Numbered from the stretch's first letter, positions 1-5,669 are shown. The stretch: 9,920 nucleotides of DNA from a bacterium (GCA_021846765.1 JAJZWH010000035.1:1-9920), one strand, 5' to 3'. A program made the numbers and translations. The notes: a model not told the origin generated them from the letters alone.

Positions 1-48
1 CGGTAGTTATCGTGAACGAGCTAAGGGATAGGCTATAGAGCAAGATTT

Positions 49-642
49 GTGCAAAATCGACCTAAGTATTATCAGTCAAGTAAGCATCAAAAATATGTCA
101 GTCGTGCAGCTTATAAATTAGCCTTGGCATGCGCTGAACTGAAACTAGATTTTAAGAATAAAGTAGTACTAGATATTGGTAGTAGTAGTGGCGGCTTTAG
201 TCAGTATGCACTGATTCATGGTGTCCAGAAAATAATTGCCATAGAAAAGGGCACAAACCAAATGGATCAATTGCTTAGGCTTGATCCGAGGATAGAATTA
301 CATGAAAAAACAGACATTCTGGATTACACTCCTGATGAACATATTGATTTAATTTTAATCGATGTATCTTTTATTAGTTTAAAAGAAGTATTGCCAGCAA
401 TTAAAAAGTGTCTTGATCAGGATACAATAATTTTAGCAATGGCTAAACCTCAATTTGAAACTAATGACCCCAAAGCAAAAAATAAGGGGATTATCAAAAA
501 CGAGCATATTAGAAGACATCTATTATCTTTATTAGAACTATGGTTAAAAGAGCAGTTTGTCATTATAGATAAAGTTGATTCCCAGCTTAAAGGTGTTAAG
601 GGTAATAAAGAAAGATTTTATCTACTTAAAGGTCTTAAATAA
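49..642 (+). CDS. tlyA: TlyA/FtsJ-family rRNA 2'-O-methyltransferase lacking the S4 domain
   Basis: Predicted SAM-dependent ribose methyltransferase of the TlyA (hemolysin A) family, whose members methylate cytidines of 16S and 23S rRNA. The 197 residues cover the Rossmann methyltransferase fold. YVSRAAYKL (16-24) opens the domain and supplies K23. DIGSSSGGF (42-50) is SAM motif I. LIDVSFISL (103-111) carries D105 and AKPQFE (132-137) carries K133. GNKERF lies near the C-terminus. K23, D105 and K133 fit the K-D-K pattern of FtsJ-like enzymes. Typical TlyA proteins are about 240-270 residues because an N-terminal S4 RNA-binding domain comes first; here only about 15 residues precede the methyltransferase domain. 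The GTG start is the only usable one after an in-frame TAA at 22-24, so the S4 domain is not merely missed by start choice. A weak TATAGA at 34-39 lies just upstream and no Shine-Dalgarno is evident. It probably forms an operon with the next gene, 43 bases downstream. Family assignment is firm; substrate is inferred. Confidence 0.9.
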   Translation: MQNRPKYYQSSKHQKYVSRAAYKLALACAELKLDFKNKVVLDIGSSSGGFSQYALIHGVQKIIAIEKGTNQMDQLLRLDPRIELHEKTDILDYTPDEHIDLILIDVSFISLKEVLPAIKKCLDQDTIILAMAKPQFETNDPKAKNKGIIKNEHIRRHLLSLLELWLKEQFVIIDKVDSQLKGVKGNKERFYLLKGLK

Positions 643-685
643 AGTCCTTGAGCTTTTTGTTAAGACTGCTAAACTACTCCTTGTA

Positions 686-1342
686 ATGTATTTCTCTTCA
701 CGTATGCAGGCTGGTCGAATGCTTGCTTCGATGATGTTTGATAAATATCGCTATGAAAACTGCGTGGTAGTTGCTCTGGATGATGGAGGGGTGATGGTTG
801 GTGCGCAAATAGCTATTCAGTTGCACTGCATAATTACCATGATGATAATCAAGGAAATAAGCTTACCCAGAGAAAACAAGGCTTTAGGGGCTATGACAAC
901 AGATGGTAAGTTTAGTTATAACAATGACTTTTCTGGAGGAGAAATTGAAGAATTCGTTGAAGAATATAGAGGATATATAGATGAAGAACGGATAGAAAAA
1001 TTTCATGAAATAAATAGTTTGTTGGGTGGTGGAGGATTAATTAATGCTAATATGCTTAAACACATGAACGTTATATTGGTCTCGGATGGCATAGCAGATG
1101 GAATGAAGTTGGATTTGGCTCAGGAATTCTTAAAACCAATTGAAATTGAAAGTTTGATTGTAGCAACACCTATAGCTAGTATCCCGGCGATCGACAAAAT
1201 ACACGTTATGGCCGATGCAGTTTTTTGTCTTAGTGTTCTAGATGATTATATGAACACCGAACATTATTACGATAAAAACGATGTTCCTGAACATAAAAAA
1301 ATAATAGAAACGCTTGAGAATATTGTTCTTAAGTGGAAATAG
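686..1342 (+). CDS. Phosphoribosyltransferase-like protein with degenerate PRPP-binding motif
   Basis: A 218-residue protein resembling the predicted phosphoribosyltransferases of COG1926. Family-like features are an N-terminal RMQAGRMLA segment (residues 6-14), the hydrophobic strand plus GGV turn at 27-38, an IIKEISLPRENKALGAM block (54-70) that matches the family's VRK...GNPE.AIGAV region, and a late strand IVATPIAS (158-165). The signature motifs are altered. The usual L-PRGG-V turn reads LDDGG (31-35), and the PRPP loop, normally like V-DDG-ATG-T, reads VSDGIADGM (132-140), losing the first acidic residue and the TG pair. It may therefore be non-catalytic or bind another ligand. I chose ATG 686 because the family similarity begins there. 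The open frame extends to ATG 575, but that start would overlap tlyA by 68 bases and add an unfamiliar N-terminus. No clear Shine-Dalgarno is seen. Its stop abuts the stop of the convergent regulator gene with no base between them. Confidence 0.75.
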   Translation: MYFSSRMQAGRMLASMMFDKYRYENCVVVALDDGGVMVGAQIAIQLHCIITMMIIKEISLPRENKALGAMTTDGKFSYNNDFSGGEIEEFVEEYRGYIDEERIEKFHEINSLLGGGGLINANMLKHMNVILVSDGIADGMKLDLAQEFLKPIEIESLIVATPIASIPAIDKIHVMADAVFCLSVLDDYMNTEHYYDKNDVPEHKKIIETLENIVLKWK

Positions 1343-1996
1343 TTATTTCAGGATTGCTCTAAGGGCATTAACGTCCTGAAGTAAATACAGAGATTTATCT
1401 TTGCTGACTAAACCTTTTTTTTCTAGAGCAGATATCTCTCTACTGGTAGTTTCCCTCGTGGCATTAATCGAACTAGCGATATCTTGATGCCTAAGAGGTG
1501 CTTCTATGAGCAATCCTTGGCTAGTTCGAGTCCCGAAACGATTAGCCATAGTTAGCAAGAAAGAAACTATGCGTTCTTTGGCCGTTCTATATTCTAAATT
1601 CAGTATTCGCTCGCTATGTAAACGATACATTTCAATAGTCATATCTAGAAGAGGGGCTAGCGCCCCAGGATGATTAATAATTTGTTCTTCAAAGTGTTCT
1701 CGACTGATTTCTAGAGTAACAGTGGGGGCTAATGTTTGATAGGCTACGCTGCGTTCTTGTCCAGTAATAGCCCAGATTAACGGAAATAATTCATCTTGTT
1801 TACGAATTATTAGTAAATTTTCTTCCCCATATTTAGTGATGTCATAAGCTTTGACTAATCCTTGGACTATATAAAAAACCCCAGGCGGTTTTTGCCCGGG
1901 GTGAATAATAAAGTCTCCTTTTTTAAAGGTCTTTTTGACTCCATAACGGCTGAAAACATCCACCAATTCAGCTACTTGCTTTAAATTGGCTAACAT
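1343..1996 (-). CDS. Crp/Fnr-family transcriptional regulator
   Basis: A 217-residue regulator with the full Crp/Fnr layout: a cyclic-nucleotide-binding-like beta-barrel (about 24-97, including KGDFIIHPGQ and GVFYIVQGLVKAYD), a long dimerisation helix (about 100-135) and a C-terminal winged helix-turn-helix (about 167-200). The effector site does not match cAMP receptors: the G-E-(5)-R-(A/S) phosphate-binding cassette is absent. There is no cysteine in the whole protein, so an FNR-type iron-sulfur cluster is ruled out. The recognition helix reads TRETTSRE (180-187). Its E-T-x-S-R core matches FNR-type readers of TTGAT/ATCAA half-sites better than the CRP pattern. The ATG follows a candidate TTGATT-17-TTAAAT promoter whose predicted start coincides with the A of the start codon, so the mRNA may be leaderless. 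The divergent control region suggests autoregulation and control of the neighbour at 2143. The activating signal cannot be told from sequence. Confidence 0.9.
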   Translation of the reverse strand: MLANLKQVAELVDVFSRYGVKKTFKKGDFIIHPGQKPPGVFYIVQGLVKAYDITKYGEENLLIIRKQDELFPLIWAITGQERSVAYQTLAPTVTLEISREHFEEQIINHPGALAPLLDMTIEMYRLHSERILNLEYRTAKERIVSFLLTMANRFGTRTSQGLLIEAPLRHQDIASSINATRETTSREISALEKKGLVSKDKSLYLLQDVNALRAILK

Positions 1997-2002
1997 ATCT
2001 TA

Positions 2003-2031
2003 ATTTAACATAAATATTGTTTTTTAATCAA
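2003..2031 (-). promoter_or_regulatory. Candidate sigma70-type promoter of the Crp/Fnr gene
   Basis: Read on the minus strand, TTGATT (2026-2031) and TTAAAT (2003-2008) are separated by exactly 17 bases, each matching 4 of 6 consensus positions. The expected start, seven bases past the -10 box, falls at about 1996, which is the A of the ATG. That implies a leaderless transcript, and no Shine-Dalgarno is present to contradict it. Confidence 0.5.
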
Positions 2032-2047
2032 TTTTTAATTTAAGTTT

Positions 2048-2061
2048 GTGATTAACATCAT
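2048..2061. promoter_or_regulatory. Candidate FNR-like operator, TGAT-N4-ATCA palindrome
   Basis: GTGAT-TAAC-ATCAT contains perfect 4-base half-sites TGAT (2049-2052) and ATCA (2057-2060) around a 4-base centre. This is the geometry of FNR-class sites (TTGAT-N4-ATCAA) and it suits the E-T-x-S-R recognition helix encoded next door. Its centre (2054.5) lies about 58 bases upstream of the predicted start of the regulator gene. Binding is inferred. Confidence 0.4.
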
Positions 2062-2069
2062 TGATCAGT

Positions 2070-2085
2070 CGTAAGCATTCTTACG
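2070..2085. promoter_or_regulatory. Candidate Crp/Fnr-type operator, CGTAAG-N4-CTTACG palindrome
   Basis: A perfect 16-base palindrome, CGTAAG-CATT-CTTACG, in the divergent region between the Crp/Fnr regulator and the PH-domain gene. It also satisfies the GTA-N8-TAC pattern of NtcA-class sites. Its centre is about 42.5 bases upstream of the start predicted for the gene at 2143, close to the -41.5 of class II Crp/Fnr activation. It replaces a recognisable -35 box there. The following GTATTTTTT could suggest a terminator, but no plus-strand gene lies immediately upstream to be terminated. Confidence 0.5.
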
Positions 2086-2107
2086 GTATTTTTTAGGTTT
2101 ATAGGGC

Positions 2108-2138
2108 TATTATTAGTTGACCAAAAGCAAAGAGGAGG
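2108..2138 (+). promoter_or_regulatory. -10 box and strong Shine-Dalgarno of the PH-domain gene
   Basis: TATTAT (2108-2113) matches 5 of 6 positions of a -10 box and has no good -35 partner at 16-18 bases, consistent with an activator-dependent promoter. AGGAGG (2133-2138), followed by GG, lies four bases before the ATG at 2143. It is the strongest Shine-Dalgarno in the window and fixes the start codon. Confidence 0.6.
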
Positions 2139-2142
2139 GGCG

Positions 2143-3087
2143 ATGGTAGAACAAAAATATGTCCAGAGTCAATTAGCAAAAATAAATTTCGGCACAGGTA
2201 GAATTAACCGAGCGGAAGTCAATGAACTACATAAAATATTGTTTGAAGATGAAACTATATATGAATGCGTAAGTGGCTTTTATGAAGGCGGAGTGGCTTT
2301 ATTGGTGGCTACCGATATCCGGGTTTTGCTAATAGATAAAAAACCTATGGGATTTTTAAATGTCGATGATGTTCGTTTCGATATGATTAGTGATTTAGAC
2401 TATAGCCATCGAATTCTAGGAGCTCAGATTAATATTAATTGCGGTATGAGAAGCTTAACGTTTAAGAGCTACAATCAACAACGACTGAGAAAATTAATTG
2501 GTCATGTTCAACAGAGAATGAGCGAAATAAAGCGCGAACTGACTGAGCATGCATCGGTTCAAAAACAGCATTTAGAAGATATTAATAAACAACTTCAAAT
2601 GTATTTAATGGCTCAACAGCAGGCATTAGAGAAACAAATAAAAGAAAATTCAGTTGATATTCAACCTGTAAAGCCTAGCCCTCAACTTGCCGATTACTTA
2701 TTTGCCCAGCGTCTATTGGAAGATTTTCATAATGGTGGTTCTAAGATTCGCGATGATAGTAATCCTAACCTAGCTATACAACAAGTGAATAGACAAAACG
2801 AGGCAGTAGTTATTAACGATCAGAATAAAGAATTTATAGAAGAACCAAATACGCAAAATGACCAAGAACTATTAAAAGAAATTGCTGAAGATGGTCGAAG
2901 AGAAGTTTTTGGTCTTAAAAATAGTAAAACAAATGATGAAAGTGGTAATTCTTTGGCTAGTAACGAGAGATCGACTGGACAATTTAAGCCAAACCCTCGA
3001 CCCGATATGACCCTATTTAATATAGCCTACGCCAAACTCCCGTATTTACTGAAAACTAGGCGTTATCGCCAACCTTATATGAGCTAA
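2143..3087 (+). CDS. Uncharacterised protein with N-terminal bacterial PH-like domain and coiled coil
   Basis: A 314-residue protein of unknown function. Residues about 36-126 look like a YokE/bPH-type pleckstrin-homology-like domain. A short helix leads to the strand-rich GGVALLVATDIRVLLIDKK (49-67), then a GFLNVDDVRFDMISDLDYS stretch (70-88), further strands to residue 109, and a closing amphipathic helix (about 111-128). Residues 122-168 are Gln/Glu/Lys-rich and predicted helical or coiled coil. The remainder is polar and low-complexity, probably disordered, ending in a short basic segment (304-310) with YLL before it. There is no signal peptide or clear membrane segment, so it is probably cytoplasmic. 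The gene is divergent from the Crp/Fnr regulator, and a palindrome near -42 suggests that regulator activates it. It faces ychF tail-to-tail with 16 bases between stops. The PH-like fold is a moderate-confidence call; no function is claimed. Confidence 0.8.
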   Translation: MVEQKYVQSQLAKINFGTGRINRAEVNELHKILFEDETIYECVSGFYEGGVALLVATDIRVLLIDKKPMGFLNVDDVRFDMISDLDYSHRILGAQININCGMRSLTFKSYNQQRLRKLIGHVQQRMSEIKRELTEHASVQKQHLEDINKQLQMYLMAQQQALEKQIKENSVDIQPVKPSPQLADYLFAQRLLEDFHNGGSKIRDDSNPNLAIQQVNRQNEAVVINDQNKEFIEEPNTQNDQELLKEIAEDGRREVFGLKNSKTNDESGNSLASNERSTGQFKPNPRPDMTLFNIAYAKLPYLLKTRRYRQPYMS

Positions 3088-3103
3088 TGTATATTTTTAA
3101 CCA

Positions 3104-4189
3104 CTAAACATTAAAACGAAATTCGACTATATCGTTTGGTTGCATTTTATATGTTTTGCCTTCTATTCGTAATTTTCCGGCTAACCTACATGCATTAATT
3201 GATCCGAGTGTGATTAAATCGTCATAGTCAACAATTTCTGCAGCAATAAAGCCTCTTTCAAAATCTCCATGAATTACTCCAGCTGCTTGGGGTGCAGTGG
3301 AGCCTTTTTTAATACTCCAGGCTCTTACTTCTTTGGGTCCAGCAGTTAGGAAGCTTTGCAAATCAAGCGTATCGTAAGCTAAGTTAATTAAGTTAACTAA
3401 TCCAGAATGATGTAGAGAGTAGCTTACTCTTAGTTCTTCGGCATCTGCTTCGTCTAACGCAGAGAATTCACTTTCTAGTTTAGCTGGAATATAAATTGCC
3501 GGAGCAGGACTAACTAATTTTTTTAAGCTCTGTAAATATTCTTCATCTTTTATATTGTCTTCGCCAACATTAAAAACATAGATAATTGGTTTAGCTGTTA
3601 GCAAGTTGAGGGGTTTTATCTGATCTAATTCTTGAGATTGTTGATGATCATATATAAGCTGCCCTGTATCTAAAATTTGTTGAACATTTTTTAATTGATT
3701 TAGGTTTGGCATTAGTTTTGGGTTTGCTCTGGCTTCTTTTTCTAATTGAATAAGTTTTTTGTTAACAGTTTCAAGATCGGCTAGAATAAGCTCGGTATTA
3801 ATAGTTTCAATATCTTGTTGAGGTGATGAATTTAAATCAACTCGAGTAATATTGTTGTCGCTAAAAGCTCTTACTACCTCTAGTATTATGGAAGTACTTC
3901 TAATATGTCCTAAAAATTGATTACCAAGACCTTCGCCTTTACTTGCTCCAGCGACTAAGCCAGCTATGTCGATAAACTTAACAGTTGCTGGAATAATTTT
4001 GTCGGCATGGTAAAGTTCAGCTAGTTTAGTTAATCGTTCGTCTGGAACGGCTACAATTCCAACATTGGGTTCAATTGTAGCAAATGGATAATTGGCTGCT
4101 AGAACTGCACTTTTTGTGAGAGCATTAAACAGAGTAGATTTACCTACATTGGGTAGTCCTACTATGCCACATGAGACTGATGAAGACAT
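3104..4189 (-). CDS. ychF: Ribosome-associated ATPase YchF (Obg/OLA1 family)
   Basis: A universally conserved P-loop NTPase that binds ribosomes and hydrolyses ATP in preference to GTP in characterised members, linked to translation and stress responses. The 361 residues match the usual length of about 360. The P-loop is GLPNVGKST (11-19). The G3 motif is DIAGLV (74-79), followed by GASKGEGLGNQFL (81-93). The G4 position reads NVGE (207-210), the family's N-x-x-E variant that relaxes guanine specificity. A helical coiled-coil insert lies at about 125-185, and a C-terminal TGS domain spans about 278-361, ending in IVEFRFNV. Residues 351-352 are Pro-Asn where Asp-Gly is common. ATG 4189 sits nine residues before the P-loop, as in relatives. 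No Shine-Dalgarno is visible; a weak TAAACT lies at 4196-4201 on the minus strand. It is monocistronic here. Confidence 0.97.
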   Translation of the reverse strand: MSSSVSCGIVGLPNVGKSTLFNALTKSAVLAANYPFATIEPNVGIVAVPDERLTKLAELYHADKIIPATVKFIDIAGLVAGASKGEGLGNQFLGHIRSTSIILEVVRAFSDNNITRVDLNSSPQQDIETINTELILADLETVNKKLIQLEKEARANPKLMPNLNQLKNVQQILDTGQLIYDHQQSQELDQIKPLNLLTAKPIIYVFNVGEDNIKDEEYLQSLKKLVSPAPAIYIPAKLESEFSALDEADAEELRVSYSLHHSGLVNLINLAYDTLDLQSFLTAGPKEVRAWSIKKGSTAPQAAGVIHGDFERGFIAAEIVDYDDLITLGSINACRLAGKLRIEGKTYKMQPNDIVEFRFNV

Positions 4190-4250
4190 AAAATTAGTTT
4201 AACAGATTACTCTTTGCAGAACCTAAAAAGCTATTGATAATTATGTATAC

Positions 4251-4340
4251 ATGAGTACAGTTCAATATACAATTCGTAACATTCCTATGGTTGTGGACAA
4301 GGTTATTATGAAAAGTGGGCAGTCACAATCAAGTCTATAA
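4251..4340 (+). pseudogene. Truncated ribbon-helix-helix antitoxin-like fragment
   Basis: ATG 4251 opens a 29-codon frame ending in TAA. Its N-terminal half (MSTVQYTIRNIP, then VDKVI) strongly resembles the start of ribbon-helix-helix antitoxins or repressors: a DNA-contacting strand, then R-N-I-P, then helix 1. Intact family members are usually about 70-90 residues and continue through an S-L-N segment into helix 2. Here the frame stops at the corresponding S-S-L. Another frame reads on for a few residues (S-I-I-N-Y-L-L), so a frameshift is possible. GATAAT at 4236-4241 is a reasonable -10 box with a weak TTGCAG at 4214-4219, so it may still be transcribed. It is probably a decayed antitoxin; a genuine micro-protein is less likely. 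Confidence 0.4.
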
Positions 4341-4369
4341 TTAATTATCTCTTAATTTTTCAATAAAGT

Positions 4370-4492
4370 GTGCTGAGTAAACTCTGGTACGCTTATCGTC
4401 AGGTTCGGGTAAGATGGAAGTCAGCTCAAAGGTTGGTTTATTTCGTAACTATACCTATGCTTAACATACAACCTGACCTGTGTGTTCACTAA
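4370..4492 (+). pseudogene. Unassigned short open frame, possibly a gene fragment
   Basis: GTG 4370 begins a 40-codon frame with a basic, aromatic N-terminal half (WYAYRQVRVRWKSAQRLVYF) and a hydrophobic end, closing at TAA 4490-4492. An in-frame stop lies just upstream at 4364-4366. No Shine-Dalgarno and no recognisable family are seen. The non-random composition hints at a fragment of a longer protein. It could equally be chance or overlap a structured RNA, because the same bases contain an inverted repeat. Confidence 0.2.
4398..4477. repeat. Perfect 8-base inverted repeat with 64-base loop
   Basis: GTCAGGTT (4398-4405) is repeated inverted as AACCTGAC (4470-4477), enclosing 64 bases. In RNA this would close a larger stem-loop. 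The left arm lies in a stretch with a loose resemblance to the bacterial SRP RNA domain IV, but the strictly conserved GGAA-capped hairpin is not formed. A match of this length and spacing could arise by chance. Confidence 0.25.
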
Positions 4493-4575
4493 ATAGTCTG
4501 AAATATTAGCTCAAATTTAAAAGTGGAGTACTAAAGTATTTTTAGTTATTCTTGCCTCTGTAATAGTAGGAAGAC

Positions 4576-4623
4576 ATGAAACAACTACATAAACAATTCA
4601 GTGATGATGAGATAAAACAATAA
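4576..4623 (+). pseudogene. 15-residue frame, possible N-terminal remnant of a transposase-like gene
   Basis: ATG 4576 follows AGGAAG (4568-4573) and encodes 15 residues, including LHKQFSDDEIKQ, before TAA. This pattern recalls the first helix of some integrase or transposase N-terminal domains (an L-H-K-x-F-(S/T)-D-E start). The match is too short to be more than a hint, and no further homologous sequence follows. Confidence 0.15.
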
Positions 4624-4710
4624 ACAGCAGATATAAGGTTAGGTCGTTAGCTTAGGTAGATAATTTAAGGTTTTCTTGTTGGGCTTTAATTAGGATGCTA
4701 CCATCATCGT

Positions 4711-5001
4711 ATTAATTGGGAAATCATATACTACGAAACCCCAAGCGGACAGGCTATCATTGAAGATTTCATTAATAACTTACAAGAAAGTACCCAAGCT
4801 AAACTCGCACTCCAATTAGACTTACTTGAAGAGCACGGTAACCGATTAGGTATGACTCATGCTAAAGCTATGGTCGGTGTCCTAATTGAACTTAGGGTAA
4901 GGGGTAAACAAGAAGTCCGGGTATTTTATGCCTTTACGGTGGGTAAACGTATTTATTTATTGCATGCTTTTATTAAGAAAACCAAGAAAACTTCTATCTA
5001 A
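4711..5001 (+). pseudogene. RelE/HigB-like (phage Gp49 family) toxin without a normal start codon
   Basis: A 96-codon frame matching the Gp49/HigB branch of RelE-type mRNA interferase toxins. It opens with N-W-E-I-I-Y-Y-E-T-P-S-G, followed by E-D-F and a helical D-L-L-E-E-H-G-N-R-L-G-M segment. It then has L-I-E-L-R-V-R, V-R-V-F-Y-A-F and Y-L-L-H-A-F-I-K-K-T-K-K-T, the core beta-sheet with its conserved basic and aromatic residues. The frame has no ATG, GTG or TTG between the upstream in-frame stop (4687-4689) and this core. The expected initiator position reads ATT at 4711, one base from ATG. The C-terminus stops right after K-K-T-x, so the final helix common in relatives is missing. No XRE-type antitoxin follows, as HigBA order would require. 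Most likely a decayed orphan toxin; a rare ATT start is the alternative. Confidence 0.7.
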
Positions 5002-5066
5002 CCAGTACTATTGCGGTAACAGTGTTTATTATCTAATGCGCGCTCATGTAGTTAGTTTATTGTCTG

Positions 5067-5075
5067 TGGTATAAT
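5067..5075 (+). promoter_or_regulatory. Extended -10 promoter of the TPR/surface-protein operon
   Basis: TGG-TATAAT (5067-5075) is a perfect -10 hexamer with the extended TGn element and no good -35 box. The predicted start (about 5082) leaves roughly six bases before ATG 5088, too short for a Shine-Dalgarno, so initiation is probably leaderless or nearly so. Confidence 0.65.
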
Positions 5076-5087
5076 TTTTTAATAAGC

Positions 5088-5669
5088 ATGAGCGTTAAAG
5101 ATAAACCTGATAATAAGATAGTTGTGTCTAATGGTAAAAAAGACGTGGGTAGAAACTATTTATTAAGATTAAAACAAAACAAAAAAGTATTAATTGTTAG
5201 TTTGATAGTAGTGTTTTTATTTATTCTAGTGTTTGTTATTCTGGGCGTTTATCATAAAGCTAACATTAAGAACGATACATCTATAAAAGTTCCAACTGGG
5301 ATAACGGCTGGCCAAAAGGCTTTATATCTAGAAGATCATGGTCAATATCAAGCTTCAGAAGAAGTTTGGCAACAACAACTTAAAGGCGCAAATAAACAAC
5401 AAAAAATTACTATTTATTTTCAACAAGCTGCAATAGCTATAAGTTTTAAGTATTTTTCAAAAGCTCAAGTATATGCTAATGAAATTTTACGACTTGATTC
5501 TGGTTCTCCAACTTTTTATGTAGCTGAAGCTCAGATTTATCAAGCAGAAAATAAAAAGCCTATTGCAATTCATTATTGGCAGCTTGCTATCAGTAAGCTT
5601 AATCCTAATTCTTCAGTAGATCAAATGAAGAAAGAAGAATATCAACAAAGTATAGCGAGTTTGAAGTGA
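5088..5669 (+). CDS. Membrane-anchored TPR-like protein
   Basis: A 193-residue protein with a basic cytoplasmic N-terminus (1-33), one transmembrane segment (about 34-54) and an extracytoplasmic helical part. Residues 73-100, 107-137 and 141-173 look like degenerate tetratricopeptide repeats, with spaced Ala/Gly/Tyr positions such as G-Q-Y-Q-A-S-E-E-V-W and A-I-A-I-S-F-K-Y-F-S-K-A. TPR units usually bind other proteins, so this may be a membrane-tethered adaptor or assembly factor. Its TGA stop overlaps the GTG start of the large secreted protein by four bases (GTGA, 5666-5669), implying translational coupling and a shared job, perhaps as a holder or chaperone for that protein. ATG 5088 is fixed by the upstream extended -10 box. 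Topology is well supported; the TPR call is moderate and the partner role is inferred. Confidence 0.8.
   Translation: MSVKDKPDNKIVVSNGKKDVGRNYLLRLKQNKKVLIVSLIVVFLFILVFVILGVYHKANIKNDTSIKVPTGITAGQKALYLEDHGQYQASEEVWQQQLKGANKQQKITIYFQQAAIAISFKYFSKAQVYANEILRLDSGSPTFYVAEAQIYQAENKKPIAIHYWQLAISKLNPNSSVDQMKKEEYQQSIASLK

Larger units (their letters stand above)
4190..5087. other. Gene-poor interval with toxin-antitoxin and possible mobile-element remnants
   Basis: About 900 bases between ychF and the TPR gene hold no intact conventional gene. From left to right I see a truncated ribbon-helix-helix frame (4251-4340), an unassigned frame (4370-4492) overlapping an 8-base inverted repeat, a 15-residue frame (4576-4623), a RelE/HigB-like toxin frame without a start codon (4711-5001), and the promoter of the TPR gene (from 5067). 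The rest (4493-4575 and 4624-4710) shows nothing I can name. The pattern fits a site that received and then lost accessory genes. Confidence 0.55.

Noticed and set aside
1..48. Tail of an upstream plus-strand gene
   Set aside because: Two plus frames are open here (stops at 29-31 and 36-38). With only about ten codons each, neither can be chosen or identified.
575..685. Extended start of the PRTase-like gene at ATG 575
   Set aside because: It overlaps tlyA by 68 bases and adds a segment unlike the family. Similarity begins at ATG 686.
2070..2095. Rho-independent terminator (hairpin plus T-run)
   Set aside because: The stem is short with only three G-C pairs, and no plus-strand gene lies directly upstream. 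An operator fits the position better.
3088..3103. Terminator between the PH-domain gene and ychF
   Set aside because: Only 16 bases separate the stops and no hairpin can form there.
4381..4440. Bacterial SRP RNA (ffs)
   Set aside because: ACTCTG, GTCAGGTTCGG and GGAAG resemble parts of domain IV, but the extra bases break the conserved GGAA-capped hairpin, which is nearly invariant in real SRP RNAs.
5666..5669. UGA recoding (Gly), as in some Patescibacteria
   Set aside because: UGA ends the TPR gene exactly where the next gene starts, and no in-frame TGA occurs within the other genes, so the standard code fits.
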